Of a stretch of 64,000 nt of DNA, positions 33,461-41,577 are shown piece after piece. Where the stretch lies: assembly GCF_002351485.1 (NCBI RefSeq), contig NZ_NWMW01000001.1:558001-622000 (forward strand), read 5' to 3'. Source of the DNA: Sphingomonas spermidinifaciens (GTDB lineage Bacteria > Pseudomonadota > Alphaproteobacteria > Sphingomonadales > Sphingomonadaceae). The notes below the pieces were generated by a model. That model was not told the DNA's origin and ran no database searches. It worked only from the letters and a program-made list of their open reading frames with translations. Both the position numbers and the translations under genes were made by a program. The stretch's first letter is position 1; the number at the start of each line of letters is the position of its first letter.

Positions 33461-33470
33461 GCCCTGCAAG

Positions 33471-33498
33471 GGCGGGGCGGTTCGCCGCCCCGCCTTTT
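33471..33498 (+). terminator. UUCG-tetraloop rho-independent terminator
   Basis: GGCGGGGCGG (33471-33480), loop TTCG, then CCGCCCCGCC (33485-33494) and TTTT form a very stable ten-bp GC stem. It closes the ardC-DUF2958-parB transcription unit before the convergent AlbA_2 gene. Confidence 0.85.
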
Positions 33499-33565
33499 CC
33501 CTGCCGACAGCCCCGGAATCCGGCCGCGCGCCTCCGCCGTCCCGGCGTCGGCGCGCGGTGTTTTC

Positions 33566-34927
33566 CTAGAAGTTGCCCTTGCGCATCTTGCCGAGTTCCT
33601 CGTTCACCAGCACCATCGGCAGATCGAAAAAGTCGAACAGCCCATAGAGCGGAGCCAGCAACGGATGGATGATTTCCGGCAGGTTGGGCGCAACGGATGC
33701 CGCTTCGACCGTCGTCCTCATCGTAATGGCGTCCTGCCGCGCGACATGTCCGTCGAACAGGAGTCGGTCGCCGGTCACGCTGGTCAGCGAGCGGCCTGCC
33801 AGCCCGCGATAATGGACGGCAAACGACACCGTCGCCGGCCCGTCGATGAGGTTCGCCGCGAGCTTTTCGGCGTGTAGCAGCACTTCGCCCGCCCGCCAGA
33901 CCGGCAGGGTGACGTCGAACAGCGTCGCGGGCGGCCGCTGTTCCAATCCATCCTCCTGATACCCGCGCAGCAGGAACGCATAGCCTTCCGGCGAAATCCT
34001 CCAGAAGTCCGAATGCGCGGCGTCACGCTGGCCGAACGTGCCCGGCTCGGTGTCCCCGCCGAGCCAGCATTCGACCACCCCGTCGATCGGATAGGGCTCG
34101 ATGCCGCGACGCGTCGGAAACCAGAAAGGCGGCCAGCCGGTATGACGGGCGACGCTACGCTGCAGCAGTGCGGGCAACTGGCCGGGTGGAATGGCGCGGA
34201 GATCACCGCTCAACTCATAGGCGAAATAGTGGAATCCGTGCGGGCAACGCTCGGGGGCATCGGCGGGCAGATTCGCGACCAGTGCATCCCAGCGCGCGAG
34301 ACACTGCTCGATCCATTGGTCGAGTTTGGCTGGCGCGGCCGGTAGCGCCGCGGCCGGAACCGCGCCGCTGATCAGGTCGCGAATCTGGTCGAGCATCTCG
34401 TCGCGGCGGTTGGCGAGACACCGCGCCAACAGTGCATCCCAGTCCTGTCCGCTCGTCGGCACCTCGCTGCGCGGGCCGGGCTTGCGGACATAGATCGCAT
34501 TGTCCTGGACGATATTCCCGTGCGGACCGGCGCGCTTCGCCCGCACCGGCGAACGATGATCGCCCGGCACCACGACGACCGGAAAGAGCCGGTCATCCCC
34601 ACGCGCGACGATATGGACTGCGCAATGAAAGGCCGGGTCGGAATAGTTCTGGACGATCCCGTTGATCACATCCTGCGTGTAGCCGTCCAGCGACGCGGGC
34701 CGCCCCTCCGCCTCGACGCACCCGCTCTCGGTTTCCGTGAGCCCGAGAAGAATGAAGCCGCCGCCGTGGTTCGCGAGGGCGAGCGCCGCCTTTGCGAAAA
34801 TAGCCTTGGCATCGTTGTCGTTCCTGAGGTCGAGCCAGTTCTTGATCTCGAGATCAAGGCTCTCCCGTGGGTCGATGAGAAGGTCTGCGAGGCGCTCCGG
34901 TGATAGCTGTATCGGCATCGAAATCAT
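33566..34927 (-). CDS. AlbA_2/Schlafen-type putative DNA-binding or ATP-binding domain protein
   Basis: A 453-residue protein. Residues 20-70 (RESLDLEIKNWLDLRNDNDA, then KAIFAKAALALANHGGGFIL and LGLTE) form the AlbA_2 (Schlafen AlbA-like) domain found in transcription regulators and antiviral proteins. Residues 75-160 continue that fold (FPVVVVPGDHRSPVRAKRAG). The rest is unassigned. No kinase, nuclease or HTH motif was recognised. It is transcribed against its neighbours between the parB terminator and the nuclease gene, an arrangement typical of inserted cargo. A defence role is possible given Schlafen links but not shown. Confidence 0.75.
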   Translation of the reverse strand: MISMPIQLSPERLADLLIDPRESLDLEIKNWLDLRNDNDAKAIFAKAALALANHGGGFILLGLTETESGCVEAEGRPASLDGYTQDVINGIVQNYSDPAFHCAVHIVARGDDRLFPVVVVPGDHRSPVRAKRAGPHGNIVQDNAIYVRKPGPRSEVPTSGQDWDALLARCLANRRDEMLDQIRDLISGAVPAAALPAAPAKLDQWIEQCLARWDALVANLPADAPERCPHGFHYFAYELSGDLRAIPPGQLPALLQRSVARHTGWPPFWFPTRRGIEPYPIDGVVECWLGGDTEPGTFGQRDAAHSDFWRISPEGYAFLLRGYQEDGLEQRPPATLFDVTLPVWRAGEVLLHAEKLAANLIDGPATVSFAVHYRGLAGRSLTSVTGDRLLFDGHVARQDAITMRTTVEAASVAPNLPEIIHPLLAPLYGLFDFFDLPMVLVNEELGKMRKGNF

Positions 34928-34939
34928 TCTATCGGCTGG

Positions 34940-35395
34940 CTAGCCGTGGCACCAGTCGGGCTTGCGCTGGCCTCGCGGCCACCAGCGCGCCGCGCCCAGC
35001 CGGACAAGCTCGCCGGCGACATCGCGGCCGTCCAAAGTTACGCGCGCGACGGTGCGATTGTAGCTCCGCCCGACCCGCCCGAGCCGCGCGGTGCGGCCCT
35101 GCAGCAGCCCGCGCGCGGTCGCCGTCGCCGCCTTTCCGGCCGCGATCTCGCGCCCGCATTTCGCCTGGCCGGGCTGCGTCTCGGGCGCATCGATCCCGGA
35201 GATGCGGATGCGCTCGCCGCTCGCCAGCCGGAAGGTATCTCCGTCGATCACATAGGCGACCGACGCCTGCCGGGGAGGCGCAGCCGCGCCAAGCAGGAGC
35301 ACCGCCGAAAGCGCGATCATCGGGGCTGCGATCGGCCTCGCGCCGGCCGCGCCATTCCCTTCCGCCCGCTCGCGCGCATGCCGATCCACATCCAT
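34940..35395 (-). CDS. Exported thermonuclease (SNase-like) family protein
   Basis: An approximately 150-residue staphylococcal-nuclease-like protein. A hydrophobic leader (MIALSAVLLLGAAAPP) suggests export. The core has YVIDGDTFRLASGERIRISG, IDAPE, CGREIAAGKAATATARGLLQ, and NRTVARVTLDGRDVAGELVR; these are the usual Asp, Arg and Glu sites of SNase folds. ATG 35395 is chosen, with 35320 or 35416 as alternatives. In mobile elements such nucleases travel with conjugation genes (Ti/RP4-like neighbourhoods), possibly processing DNA outside the cytoplasm. Confidence 0.85.
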   Translation of the reverse strand: MDVDRHARERAEGNGAAGARPIAAPMIALSAVLLLGAAAPPRQASVAYVIDGDTFRLASGERIRISGIDAPETQPGQAKCGREIAAGKAATATARGLLQGRTARLGRVGRSYNRTVARVTLDGRDVAGELVRLGAARWWPRGQRKPDWCHG

Positions 35396-35782
35396 GACCG
35401 GGCCGCTATCGCCCATCGGGCGGCGGGACAAGTACGCTTCGTGGCGGCCCCGGCGCGCCCGTCCCGGGACCTCGTTGCCCTTCATCGAGCATGCCAATGC
35501 CCATGCGAACAGGATCGTCCTGGCTGCCCGCGCCACCGTCTCCGGCTCCGTGGGCGTATGACCTGGAACGGGCGCCGGACCCGCCAAACCATCGCGCGGC
35601 ACGCTTATTTCCCCGCCGGCTTCGCCGGCTCCTCGCGGCCGCTCCGCTCCAAATAAGCGCTGGCGCTCCGGTCCTCCGCTGACGCTGCGGCCCTCGCGGG
35701 TTCGCGCGTCCGGCTCGGGCCCGTTCCTCCGGTCCGCCCATCGCCCGGAAACGGTTCGGGCGAGCAACCAAGGAGACGATCA
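35396..35782. other. GC-rich leader upstream of the DUF736 gene
   Basis: No gene is supported. It holds the divergent promoters of the nuclease and DUF736 genes and a compact hairpin GCCGGC-TTC-GCCGGC at 35615-35629. AAGGAG lies just before ATG 35783. Confidence 0.55.
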
Positions 35783-36103
35783 ATGCCCGCAATCGGTCAT
35801 GTCACCCGCGACGGAGAGGGCTTCAAGGGCCAGCTCAAGACGCTCTCGATCCGCACCGAGATCGAGATCCTGCCCAACCGCTCGAAGAGCAGCGACACGC
35901 AGCCCGACTATCGCGTTTCGGCGGGCGGCGTCGAGGTCGGGGCGGGCTGGGTCCGGCGCGGCGAGATGTCCGGCAAGGACTATGTCTCGCTGAGCCTCGC
36001 CGCCCCCGAGTTCGGGCCGCGCCGGCTCTACGCCAATCTCGGCCGCGCCGCCGGCCAGGACGATGATGACGCCTTCGCCATCATCTGGAACCCGGCCGAC
36101 TGA
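35783..36103 (+). CDS. DUF736 family protein
   Basis: A 106-residue protein opening MPAIGHVTRDGEGFKGQLKT with LSIRTEIEILPNRSKSSDTQ, PDYRVSAGGVEVGAGWVRRG and KDYVSLSLAAPEFGPRRLYA, the full DUF736 pattern. These small beta-rich proteins are abundant on alphaproteobacterial plasmids and ICEs, often as several copies; function is unknown. An AAGGAGACGATCA ribosome site precedes ATG 35783. It begins the transfer-gene block: DUF736, AlpA-like, TraF, lytic transglycosylase. Confidence 0.93.
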   Translation: MPAIGHVTRDGEGFKGQLKTLSIRTEIEILPNRSKSSDTQPDYRVSAGGVEVGAGWVRRGEMSGKDYVSLSLAAPEFGPRRLYANLGRAAGQDDDDAFAIIWNPAD

Positions 36104-36157
36104 GTCGGCAGCGCTCCCGTGCCCATGGCGCGGGAGCGCAAGTCCCCAGAAATGGGG

Positions 36158-36189
36158 GGGTCGAAAATGCATGCATCGATTTTCGACCC
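36158..36189. promoter_or_regulatory. 11-bp perfect palindrome with ATGCATGCAT core, candidate operator
   Basis: GGGTCGAAAAT (36158-36168) and ATTTTCGACCC (36179-36189) are exact reverse complements separated by GCATGCATCG. It lies between the DUF736 stop and the HTH gene and is AT-rich in an otherwise GC-rich strand. A protein operator, perhaps for the AlpA-like regulator that follows, is the simplest reading. A second hairpin (GCGCTCCCG/CGGGAGCGC) precedes it at 36111-36139. Confidence 0.6.
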
Positions 36190-36269
36190 TGCCGGCGGCG
36201 GCGCGCTTGGGCCAGCTTGGGGCCACCGCGGCAATGGGCCGCACGACCCCAGCACCGGACCCGAACATC

Positions 36270-36497
36270 ATGGACGATGACGCCGCCGCGCGGGCCAAGG
36301 CCGCGCGCGAATCCTGCCCGTTCCTCACCGCCAAGCAGACCGCCTTCCATCTCGGCATCGCCCGTTCGACGCTGAAGGCGATGCGGCTCGCCGGCAAAGG
36401 TCCGCGCTGCCGCCGCCACGGGCGGACCTGGCGCTACCATATCGACGATATCGAGGCCTGGTCGGCCGCGAACGCGCGCGGAGGCGACCATGGCTGA
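36270..36497 (+). CDS. AlpA/excisionase-like helix-turn-helix protein
   Basis: A small protein of about 75 residues, MDDDAAARAKAARESCPFLT with AKQTAFHLGIARSTLKAMRL and AGKGPRCRRHGRTWRYHIDD, a MerR/AlpA-type winged HTH. Such proteins regulate excision or transfer genes. ATG 36270 is chosen; ATG 36234 would add 12 residues. The stop overlaps traF by 8 bp. A strong palindrome lies about 80 bp upstream. Confidence 0.8.
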   Translation: MDDDAAARAKAARESCPFLTAKQTAFHLGIARSTLKAMRLAGKGPRCRRHGRTWRYHIDDIEAWSAANARGGDHG

Positions 36498-37083
36498 TGC
36501 CCGTGACCTGCCGCTGTTCGCCTTCGGTGAGACGCTGCGGCGCGACCGGCGCCGCCGCCGGATGCTTCGCCGCCGCGGCCTCTGGCTTGCGCTCGGCGTC
36601 GCCGCGCTCGGCCTCACCATCGCCTTTCCGCCGCGGCCGCGCCTGCTCTGGAACGCGAGCGCGAGCGCGCCGATCGGCCTCTATTGGATCGGTGCGACGG
36701 CCACTTCGGCGCCGGGCGAACTGGTCGTGGCGTGGCTACCCGAATCCGCTCGCAGGCTCGCCGCGGAGCGGCGCTACCTCCCGCGCAACGTGCCCGCGAT
36801 CAAGCATGTCGCAGCGGTCGTGGACATGCGCGTCTGCGGGTTCGGCGCGTTGCTTCTGATCGACGGCCGACCCGTCGCCCGGCGGCTCGCCGCCGATCGC
36901 CTCGGTCGCCCGCTGCCGCGCTGGGACGGATGCCGGACGCTGCACGCGGGCGAACTGTTCCTCCTCAATCCGGCAAGCCCGGCCTCGTTCGACGGGCGCT
37001 ATTTCGGCGTAAGCCGGACCTCGGACGTGGTCGGGACAGCGCATCCACTCTGGACCTGGCACACCGCGGAGACCGGCGCATGA
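36490..37083 (+). CDS. traF: TraF-type S26 signal peptidase (conjugation)
   Basis: A 197-residue membrane-anchored protease related to TraF of IncP plasmids, which matures and cyclises pilin. A hydrophobic anchor (GLWLALGVAALGLTIAF) sits at 30-46. The catalytic serine is S59 in NASASAPIGLYW, matching the N-x-T/S-x-S-x-P-x-G-x-Y motif, and the general base is K105 in RNVPAIKHVAA. A C-terminal box, GRYFGVSRTSDVVGTAHPLW, completes the family. ATG 36490 overlaps the HTH gene; the stop overlaps the transglycosylase start by ATGA. Confidence 0.92.
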   Translation: MADARDLPLFAFGETLRRDRRRRRMLRRRGLWLALGVAALGLTIAFPPRPRLLWNASASAPIGLYWIGATATSAPGELVVAWLPESARRLAAERRYLPRNVPAIKHVAAVVDMRVCGFGALLLIDGRPVARRLAADRLGRPLPRWDGCRTLHAGELFLLNPASPASFDGRYFGVSRTSDVVGTAHPLWTWHTAETGA

Positions 37084-37763
37084 TCCGCCCCCCCGCAGCG
37101 CTCTGGGCAGGCGCCGTCCTGCTGCTCGGCATCCCCTCGGCCGCCGCGCCGCAGGCCGACGACACTGCCGAGCGCGGGATTCCGGGCGACGCAGTGGCCC
37201 GCTGGCGCCCCTATTCGCGCGAAGCCTCGCAGCGCTTCGGCGTGCCGCTCGACTGGATCGAGCGGGTGATGCGCGCCGAAAGCGGCGGCCGCACGCACTT
37301 GGCCGGACGCCCGATCACCAGCCGCGCGGGCGCCATGGGACTCATGCAGATCATGCCCGGAACCTGGGCCGAGCTGCGCGCCCGGCTGGGACTCGGCGCC
37401 GACCCCCACGACCCGCGCGACAACATCCTCGCCGGCACGTTCTATCTGCGGCTCATGTACGAGCGCTTCGGCTATCCGGGCCTGTTCGGCGCCTACAATG
37501 CCGGTCCCGGCCGCTATGCCGCCTATCTCGCCTCGGGCCGCCCACTACCGAGCGAGACGCGCGCCTATCTCGCCATGGTGACAGGAACAGTGACGGGCAC
37601 GCCTTCCGGGCCGCTGCCGTCACTTCCCCAGCGGCCGCCGCCGGCCTTGTTCGTGGCGCTTCGGAGCGGCGGCGGGCCCGTGGAACCATCGCCGTCGCGC
37701 GCGGGTACCCAAGCTTCCGGCAGCCTGTTCGTGTCGCTGTCGTCCGATCGGCCCGATCGATAG
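37080..37763 (+). CDS. Lytic transglycosylase (conjugation-associated)
   Basis: A 227-residue exported soluble lytic transglycosylase. A signal peptide (ALWAGAVLLLGIPSAAA) precedes a Slt-type domain with catalytic E67 in VMRAESGG, then SRAGAMGLMQIMPGTW and GLFGAYNAGPGRYAAYLASG. It opens peptidoglycan for the conjugation apparatus. The ATGA overlap with traF indicates co-expression. A palindromic hairpin spans the stop codon. Confidence 0.92.
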   Translation: MIRPPAALWAGAVLLLGIPSAAAPQADDTAERGIPGDAVARWRPYSREASQRFGVPLDWIERVMRAESGGRTHLAGRPITSRAGAMGLMQIMPGTWAELRARLGLGADPHDPRDNILAGTFYLRLMYERFGYPGLFGAYNAGPGRYAAYLASGRPLPSETRAYLAMVTGTVTGTPSGPLPSLPQRPPPALFVALRSGGGPVEPSPSRAGTQASGSLFVSLSSDRPDR

Positions 37764-37773
37764 ACGATCGGGC
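37751..37773. terminator. Hairpin between convergent transglycosylase and TrbK-like genes
   Basis: GCCCGATCG (37751-37759), loop ATAGA, CGATCGGGC (37765-37773) forms a nine-bp perfect stem that contains the transglycosylase stop codon. No T-run follows, so termination is only inferred. Confidence 0.4.
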
Positions 37774-37776
37774 GGC

Positions 37777-38091
37777 TCAGTGCGGCCGCGTTCCCAGGAA
37801 TGCCTTCGTGCGGCTTCGGCCTTCCGCGGCAATGATCGCCTCTTCGGCATGCGCGCATTCGTCGCCGCGCACCGTGCCCTCGCGGCAACCTGCGACGGTT
37901 TCGCGCGCCTGATCGAGATTGGCGGCGAAATATTGGGTGGCGCGTGGAGCCGCGACGTCCCCCGCAGCCGGTCCGATGACGGGGCGCACCATGAAGCCAG
38001 CCGCAAAGCCGATGGCGAGCGCGACGACTATGATGGCGACGGACCTGCCCTGTTTCATGACCGTGAAACTCTGGCTGATGACGATCTGCAT
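37777..38091 (-). CDS. Small membrane protein, TrbK-alt-like entry exclusion candidate
   Basis: A 104-residue protein with one transmembrane helix (AIIVVALAIGFAAGFMVRPV) and a C-terminal domain bearing the two-cysteine pattern AGCREGTVRGDECAHAEEAI. The anchor plus C-x8-C layout matches small TrbK-alt/EexN exclusion proteins as remembered. The start at 38091 (MQIVISQSF) has an AGGTAG site; 38058 (MKQGRS) is an alternative. It is convergent with the transglycosylase. Identification is tentative. Confidence 0.55.
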   Translation of the reverse strand: MQIVISQSFTVMKQGRSVAIIVVALAIGFAAGFMVRPVIGPAAGDVAAPRATQYFAANLDQARETVAGCREGTVRGDECAHAEEAIIAAEGRSRTKAFLGTRPH

Positions 38092-38449
38092 TCTACCTAA
38101 ATTCCATGATATTTCAAAAGCGAAGTCACCGTCAGATCGGACGGATGGAAGCGGCGGCGCACGCATTCACCGGCGGCTCGACTGCGGTGAGGTGGGAGGG
38201 CTCGTCTCGGCAAGGCCCAGCATGACGGACGGCGGAGCGGCTGTGCAAGGCCGGCGGCCCCTCCAATTTTGCTGCGAATTGGAGCGTGCTTCGCACGCGC
38301 TTTTGTTCGTCTCGGCGCAACAAAATCGGTTCCTCCGCCGCCGCTGGCGCGGCGCTCCGGCTGCGCCTCCGCGGCCCTGACGGCCGCTCCGCCGCCCGTC
38401 GCGCGAGGTCTGTCCTCGATGAGGAGGACTTCAAGCGAAGGAGGCGAAC
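38092..38449. other. Leader region of the 119-residue ICE gene
   Basis: About 360 bp with no supported gene. It includes a hairpin GCGTGC-TTC-GCACGC at 38284-38298 followed two bases later by TTTT, which looks like a small terminator or attenuator, and a GAAGGAGG ribosome site before 38450. Confidence 0.5.
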
Positions 38450-38809
38450 ATGACCATGTTTCAACCCATCGGCGTGGCATCGGACCGCGTGTTGGCAACA
38501 CTCGTGGCTGGACTCGAGATCGAGTTCGGACACGGTGCGGGCGAGGCGCTTGCGCAGCGGTTTCTCGAGGCGGAGGAAAGCGATTTCCTGTGGGATGCGA
38601 GGCGGTCGGAGCGCTGGCTCGGGACCTATGAGAGCGCCGATGAGGAGGATTTCGAGCTCGATCGGGTGGCGATCATGGGGCGCCTGGATGGCCGCTGGTT
38701 CGTCGCGGTGAGCATCGTCGATGGCGATGGAAACGCGCACGGATTGATGGGGCGGCGCCATTTCCGGAGCGAACGGGCGGCACGCGAAGCCTTCGCGGTG
38801 ACGCATTGA
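38450..38809 (+). CDS. Conserved-type ICE hypothetical protein
   Basis: A 119-residue acidic protein starting MTMFQPIGVASDRVLATLVA with FLWDARRSERWLGTYESADE and GDGNAHGLMGRRHFRSERAA. No domain or function was recognised. GAAGGAGG precedes the ATG. Similar proteins are, from memory, found upstream of relaxases on these ICEs. Its long GC-rich leader resembles those of ardC and DUF736. Confidence 0.7.
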   Translation: MTMFQPIGVASDRVLATLVAGLEIEFGHGAGEALAQRFLEAEESDFLWDARRSERWLGTYESADEEDFELDRVAIMGRLDGRWFVAVSIVDGDGNAHGLMGRRHFRSERAAREAFAVTH

Positions 38810-38967
38810 TCGGCTGCATCGAAACCCCGGGACAAGGGTGCCGGACAGGCATCCGCGTCCCGGCTTCTTTTTGCCTCGGCTCGGGCGACATCAGCGGGCG
38901 TCGGGATGGCCAAAACGGGCGGAAGAAGGGATTCAGGCGGGGAGCCGCGTAAGGCAAGATAAAGCAC

Positions 38968-39050
38968 CGGCACCCCTGGTGCCGTAAGTGTCTGTCTGCA
39001 CATCGTTTTTCGGAAGAATGAGCGGCACTGCCGCCTGGCGGGCAGTGCCG
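38968..39050. repeat. Two inverted repeats upstream of the relaxase, candidate oriT region
   Basis: CGGCACC-CCT-GGTGCCG (38968-38984) and CGGCACTGCC-N8-GGCAGTGCCG (39023-39032 and 39041-39050) lie in the 344-bp gene-free gap before the relaxase. Both share the CGGCAC start. Relaxase genes are often preceded by oriT hairpins. No clear IncP-type nic sequence was recognised, so this is inference from position and symmetry. Confidence 0.4.
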
Positions 39051-39153
39051 TCGGCGCGGGAAACCGCAGAAATCCGCCAGTTCCAGCGGCACCGGTTTTC
39101 ACCGGGCTGCGCGCAAGGCATGATTGCCGCGGGGCGCCAAGCGGGATCGACCC

Positions 39154-41127
39154 ATGGCGACAGAAGACGACTTCGAGCCGCGGCTCGGCCGCATTCGCAG
39201 CCGCGGCGGCAAGCGCGGCCGGACCTATCTTTCGCGCGTGCTCGCGGCGACCAACCTCGCGCGCGGTGGCCCGGGCCGAAGCGGCTCCTATTCGGCCACC
39301 CGGATCGGCCGCGGCGCCGGCGTCGGACGGCTGCTCGCCCGGCGCGACCGGTACGCCGCTTTTCGCCAGCGCCGCGTCATCGTCAAAGCGCGGCTGGCGA
39401 AGCTCGCCGGCAAGGGCTTCGCCGGCGCCCGCGCGCACCTGCGCTATGTCCAGCGCGACGGCGTGACCCGCGACGGCCGGCCGGGCGAACTCTATGGTCG
39501 CGACGCGGACACCGTCGACGGCAAGAACTGGCTCGATCGACAGGCCGACGACCGCCATCAGTTCCGCTTCATCGTCTCGCCCGAGGACGGCGATCAATAT
39601 GCCGACCTCAAGGACCTGGCCCGACGGCTGATGGCGCGGCTCGAACAGGACCTCGGCACGACGCTCGACTGGGTGGCGGTCGATCACTTCAACACCGGCC
39701 ATCCGCACACCCATGTCATCGTGCGCGGGAAGGACGAGCGCGGCCGCGATCTCGTTATCGCGCCCGACTATCTGACCCGCGGCATCCGCGAGCGCGCGGC
39801 CGAACTCGTCGACCTCGACCTTGGCCCGCGCAGCGACCGCGACATCGAGGCGCGGCTGCGCGCCGAGATCGACCAGGAACGGCTGACCAGCATCGACCGC
39901 CGGCTGATCGGCGCGATGGACGCCGACCGTGTCGTCGCCGCATCGGCGCGCGAGCCGTTCCAGCAGAGCCTGCAGGTGGGCCGCCTGGGAACGCTGGCCC
40001 GGCTGGGGCTGGCGGAACGCCTGCCCGAGGGACGCTGGCGTCTCGCCGAGGGCATCGAGGATACGCTGCGCCGAATGGGCGAGCGCGGCGACATCATTCG
40101 CACCCTGCAGCGCGCCTATACCGCGCGCGGCATCGCGCCGGCCGCGGCCGATCTCGCGATCTTCGAGCCCGCCGCCCGAGACGCGCGGCCGATCATCGGC
40201 CGCGTCCTCGAGCGCGGCCTGTCGGACGAGCACAAGGATCGCCACTACCTGCTGGTCGAGGCGACCGACGGCCGCGCCCATTATGTCGACATCGGCAAGG
40301 GCGAGGCGCTGGCGCCGCTGCCGGCCGGTGCGATCGTCCGGATCGCCCCAGAGCGGCCGGCGGTCCGGGAGGTCGATCGGACCATCGCCGCGGTCGCCGC
40401 CGCCAATGGCGGGCGCTATACGATCGACGCGCATCTGCGCCATGATCCGACCGCGACCGAGGCGTTCGCCGAGACGCATGTCCGCCGGCTCGAAGCGATG
40501 CGGCGCAGGTCCGGCGCGGTGGAGCGTTTGAGCGACGGCAGCTGGACCATCGCGCCCGATCATCTTGACCGCGCCGCCGCCTACGAGGCGGCCCGCGCCG
40601 GGGAAGCCCCGGTCCACGTCGAGACGCTGTCCGCCGAGCCGCTCGAGCGGCTGGCCGGGGCCGATGCCGCGACGTGGCTCGATCGCGAGCTCGTCACGTC
40701 CTCGCCCGAGCCGCTGCGCGAAGCCGGGTTCGGGCAGGCAGTGCGCGAGGCGCAGCACCAGCGCCGACAATGGCTGATCGCGCAGGGTCTTGCCGAGGAG
40801 CAGGCGAACGGTGCCGCCTTCGCGCCGGGCCTGATCGACGCGCTGCGGCGGCGCGAGTTACTTCGTGTCGCGGCGCAGCTTTCCGACGAGCTCGGGCTGC
40901 CCTTCCGCGAGACGCCGGAAGGCGCCCGCGTCGAAGGTATCTACCGCCGCCCGGTCGAGCTTCTGAGCGGGCGTCACGCGCTCATCGAGAAGAGCCGTGA
41001 GTTCACGCTGGTGCCCTGGCGTCCCGTGCTCGACCGGCATGTCGGCAAGACGGTGTCCGGCCGCGTTCGGGGCGACGGCGTCAGCTGGACGATCGGCCGC
41101 GGCAGGAGCGGACCGGTGATCTCGTGA
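39154..41127 (+). CDS. DUF3363 VirD2-like relaxase
   Basis: A 657-residue DNA transfer relaxase. From ATG 39154 (MATEDDFEPRLGRIRSRGGK) it has AGARAHLRYVQRDGVTRDGR with the candidate tyrosine, HQFRFIVSPEDGDQYADLKD, and the metal-binding triad H183-P-H185-T-H187 in GHPHTHVIVRGKDERG. A long DUF3363 C-terminal part follows. It would nick at oriT and pilot the strand. Directly downstream one expects a coupling protein and trb genes, but here there is a small antisense gene, a toxin-antitoxin pair and the dpd island. Confidence 0.94.
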   Translation: MATEDDFEPRLGRIRSRGGKRGRTYLSRVLAATNLARGGPGRSGSYSATRIGRGAGVGRLLARRDRYAAFRQRRVIVKARLAKLAGKGFAGARAHLRYVQRDGVTRDGRPGELYGRDADTVDGKNWLDRQADDRHQFRFIVSPEDGDQYADLKDLARRLMARLEQDLGTTLDWVAVDHFNTGHPHTHVIVRGKDERGRDLVIAPDYLTRGIRERAAELVDLDLGPRSDRDIEARLRAEIDQERLTSIDRRLIGAMDADRVVAASAREPFQQSLQVGRLGTLARLGLAERLPEGRWRLAEGIEDTLRRMGERGDIIRTLQRAYTARGIAPAAADLAIFEPAARDARPIIGRVLERGLSDEHKDRHYLLVEATDGRAHYVDIGKGEALAPLPAGAIVRIAPERPAVREVDRTIAAVAAANGGRYTIDAHLRHDPTATEAFAETHVRRLEAMRRRSGAVERLSDGSWTIAPDHLDRAAAYEAARAGEAPVHVETLSAEPLERLAGADAATWLDRELVTSSPEPLREAGFGQAVREAQHQRRQWLIAQGLAEEQANGAAFAPGLIDALRRRELLRVAAQLSDELGLPFRETPEGARVEGIYRRPVELLSGRHALIEKSREFTLVPWRPVLDRHVGKTVSGRVRGDGVSWTIGRGRSGPVIS

Positions 41128-41132
41128 CCGAC

Positions 41133-41330
41133 CTAAAACAGGCTCGGCTGCGCCTCGCGGTCGTACAGCAGATGCTCGCGCGCGTTCTGTGCGGCTTCGA
41201 CCGCACGGCGATAGTGGATGGTGCCGTATCGCTCGGCCTCTTCGAAACCGACCGGCGCCAGCTCTTCCGTCGGAAAACAGGCATCGTAGATCGCACGCGC
41301 GGCGGCGCGCAGGCAGACGTCATGCTGCAT
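41133..41330 (-). CDS. Small hypothetical protein convergent with relaxase
   Basis: A 65-residue soluble protein, MQHDVCLRAAARAIYDACFP, continuing EELAPVGFEEAERYGTIHYR and ending YDREAQPSLF. GGAG lies 6 nt before ATG 41330. The balanced amino-acid use and good ribosome site argue for a real gene over the competing plus-strand frame. No function recognised. Confidence 0.55.
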   Translation of the reverse strand: MQHDVCLRAAARAIYDACFPTEELAPVGFEEAERYGTIHYRRAVEAAQNAREHLLYDREAQPSLF

Positions 41331-41577
41331 AGCGAGCTCCAGGATAGAACGAATCGCCACAAGGGGCGTCGGACCGGAGTTAGAACATTATAAGAACGAA
41401 TGGCAAGTCCGGCTGCGCTTGAAGGCGCGCGAACCGCGCCCTGGTTGACCCGCAAGAAGCGGTGCTTGACGGCGTCGCGCGCGCCGCGCCTGAATGACCC
41501 AATAATGCTTCCGCTCCCCTTGAATACCATAGCTCTAAGGACTATACTATGAATCGCAATGACGGCCGGACGCGCCC

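Noticed and set aside
31589..33469. 626-codon minus-strand frame opposite the ParB-like gene
   Set aside because: No recognisable domain; the plus strand carries the ParB domain and a good ribosome site.
38626..40770. 714-codon minus-strand frame opposite the relaxase
   Set aside because: Shadow of the DUF3363 relaxase, which has the HPHTH motif and full family features.
41124..41393. 89-codon plus-strand frame overlapping the end of the relaxase
   Set aside because: The opposite strand has a better ribosome site and more protein-like composition.
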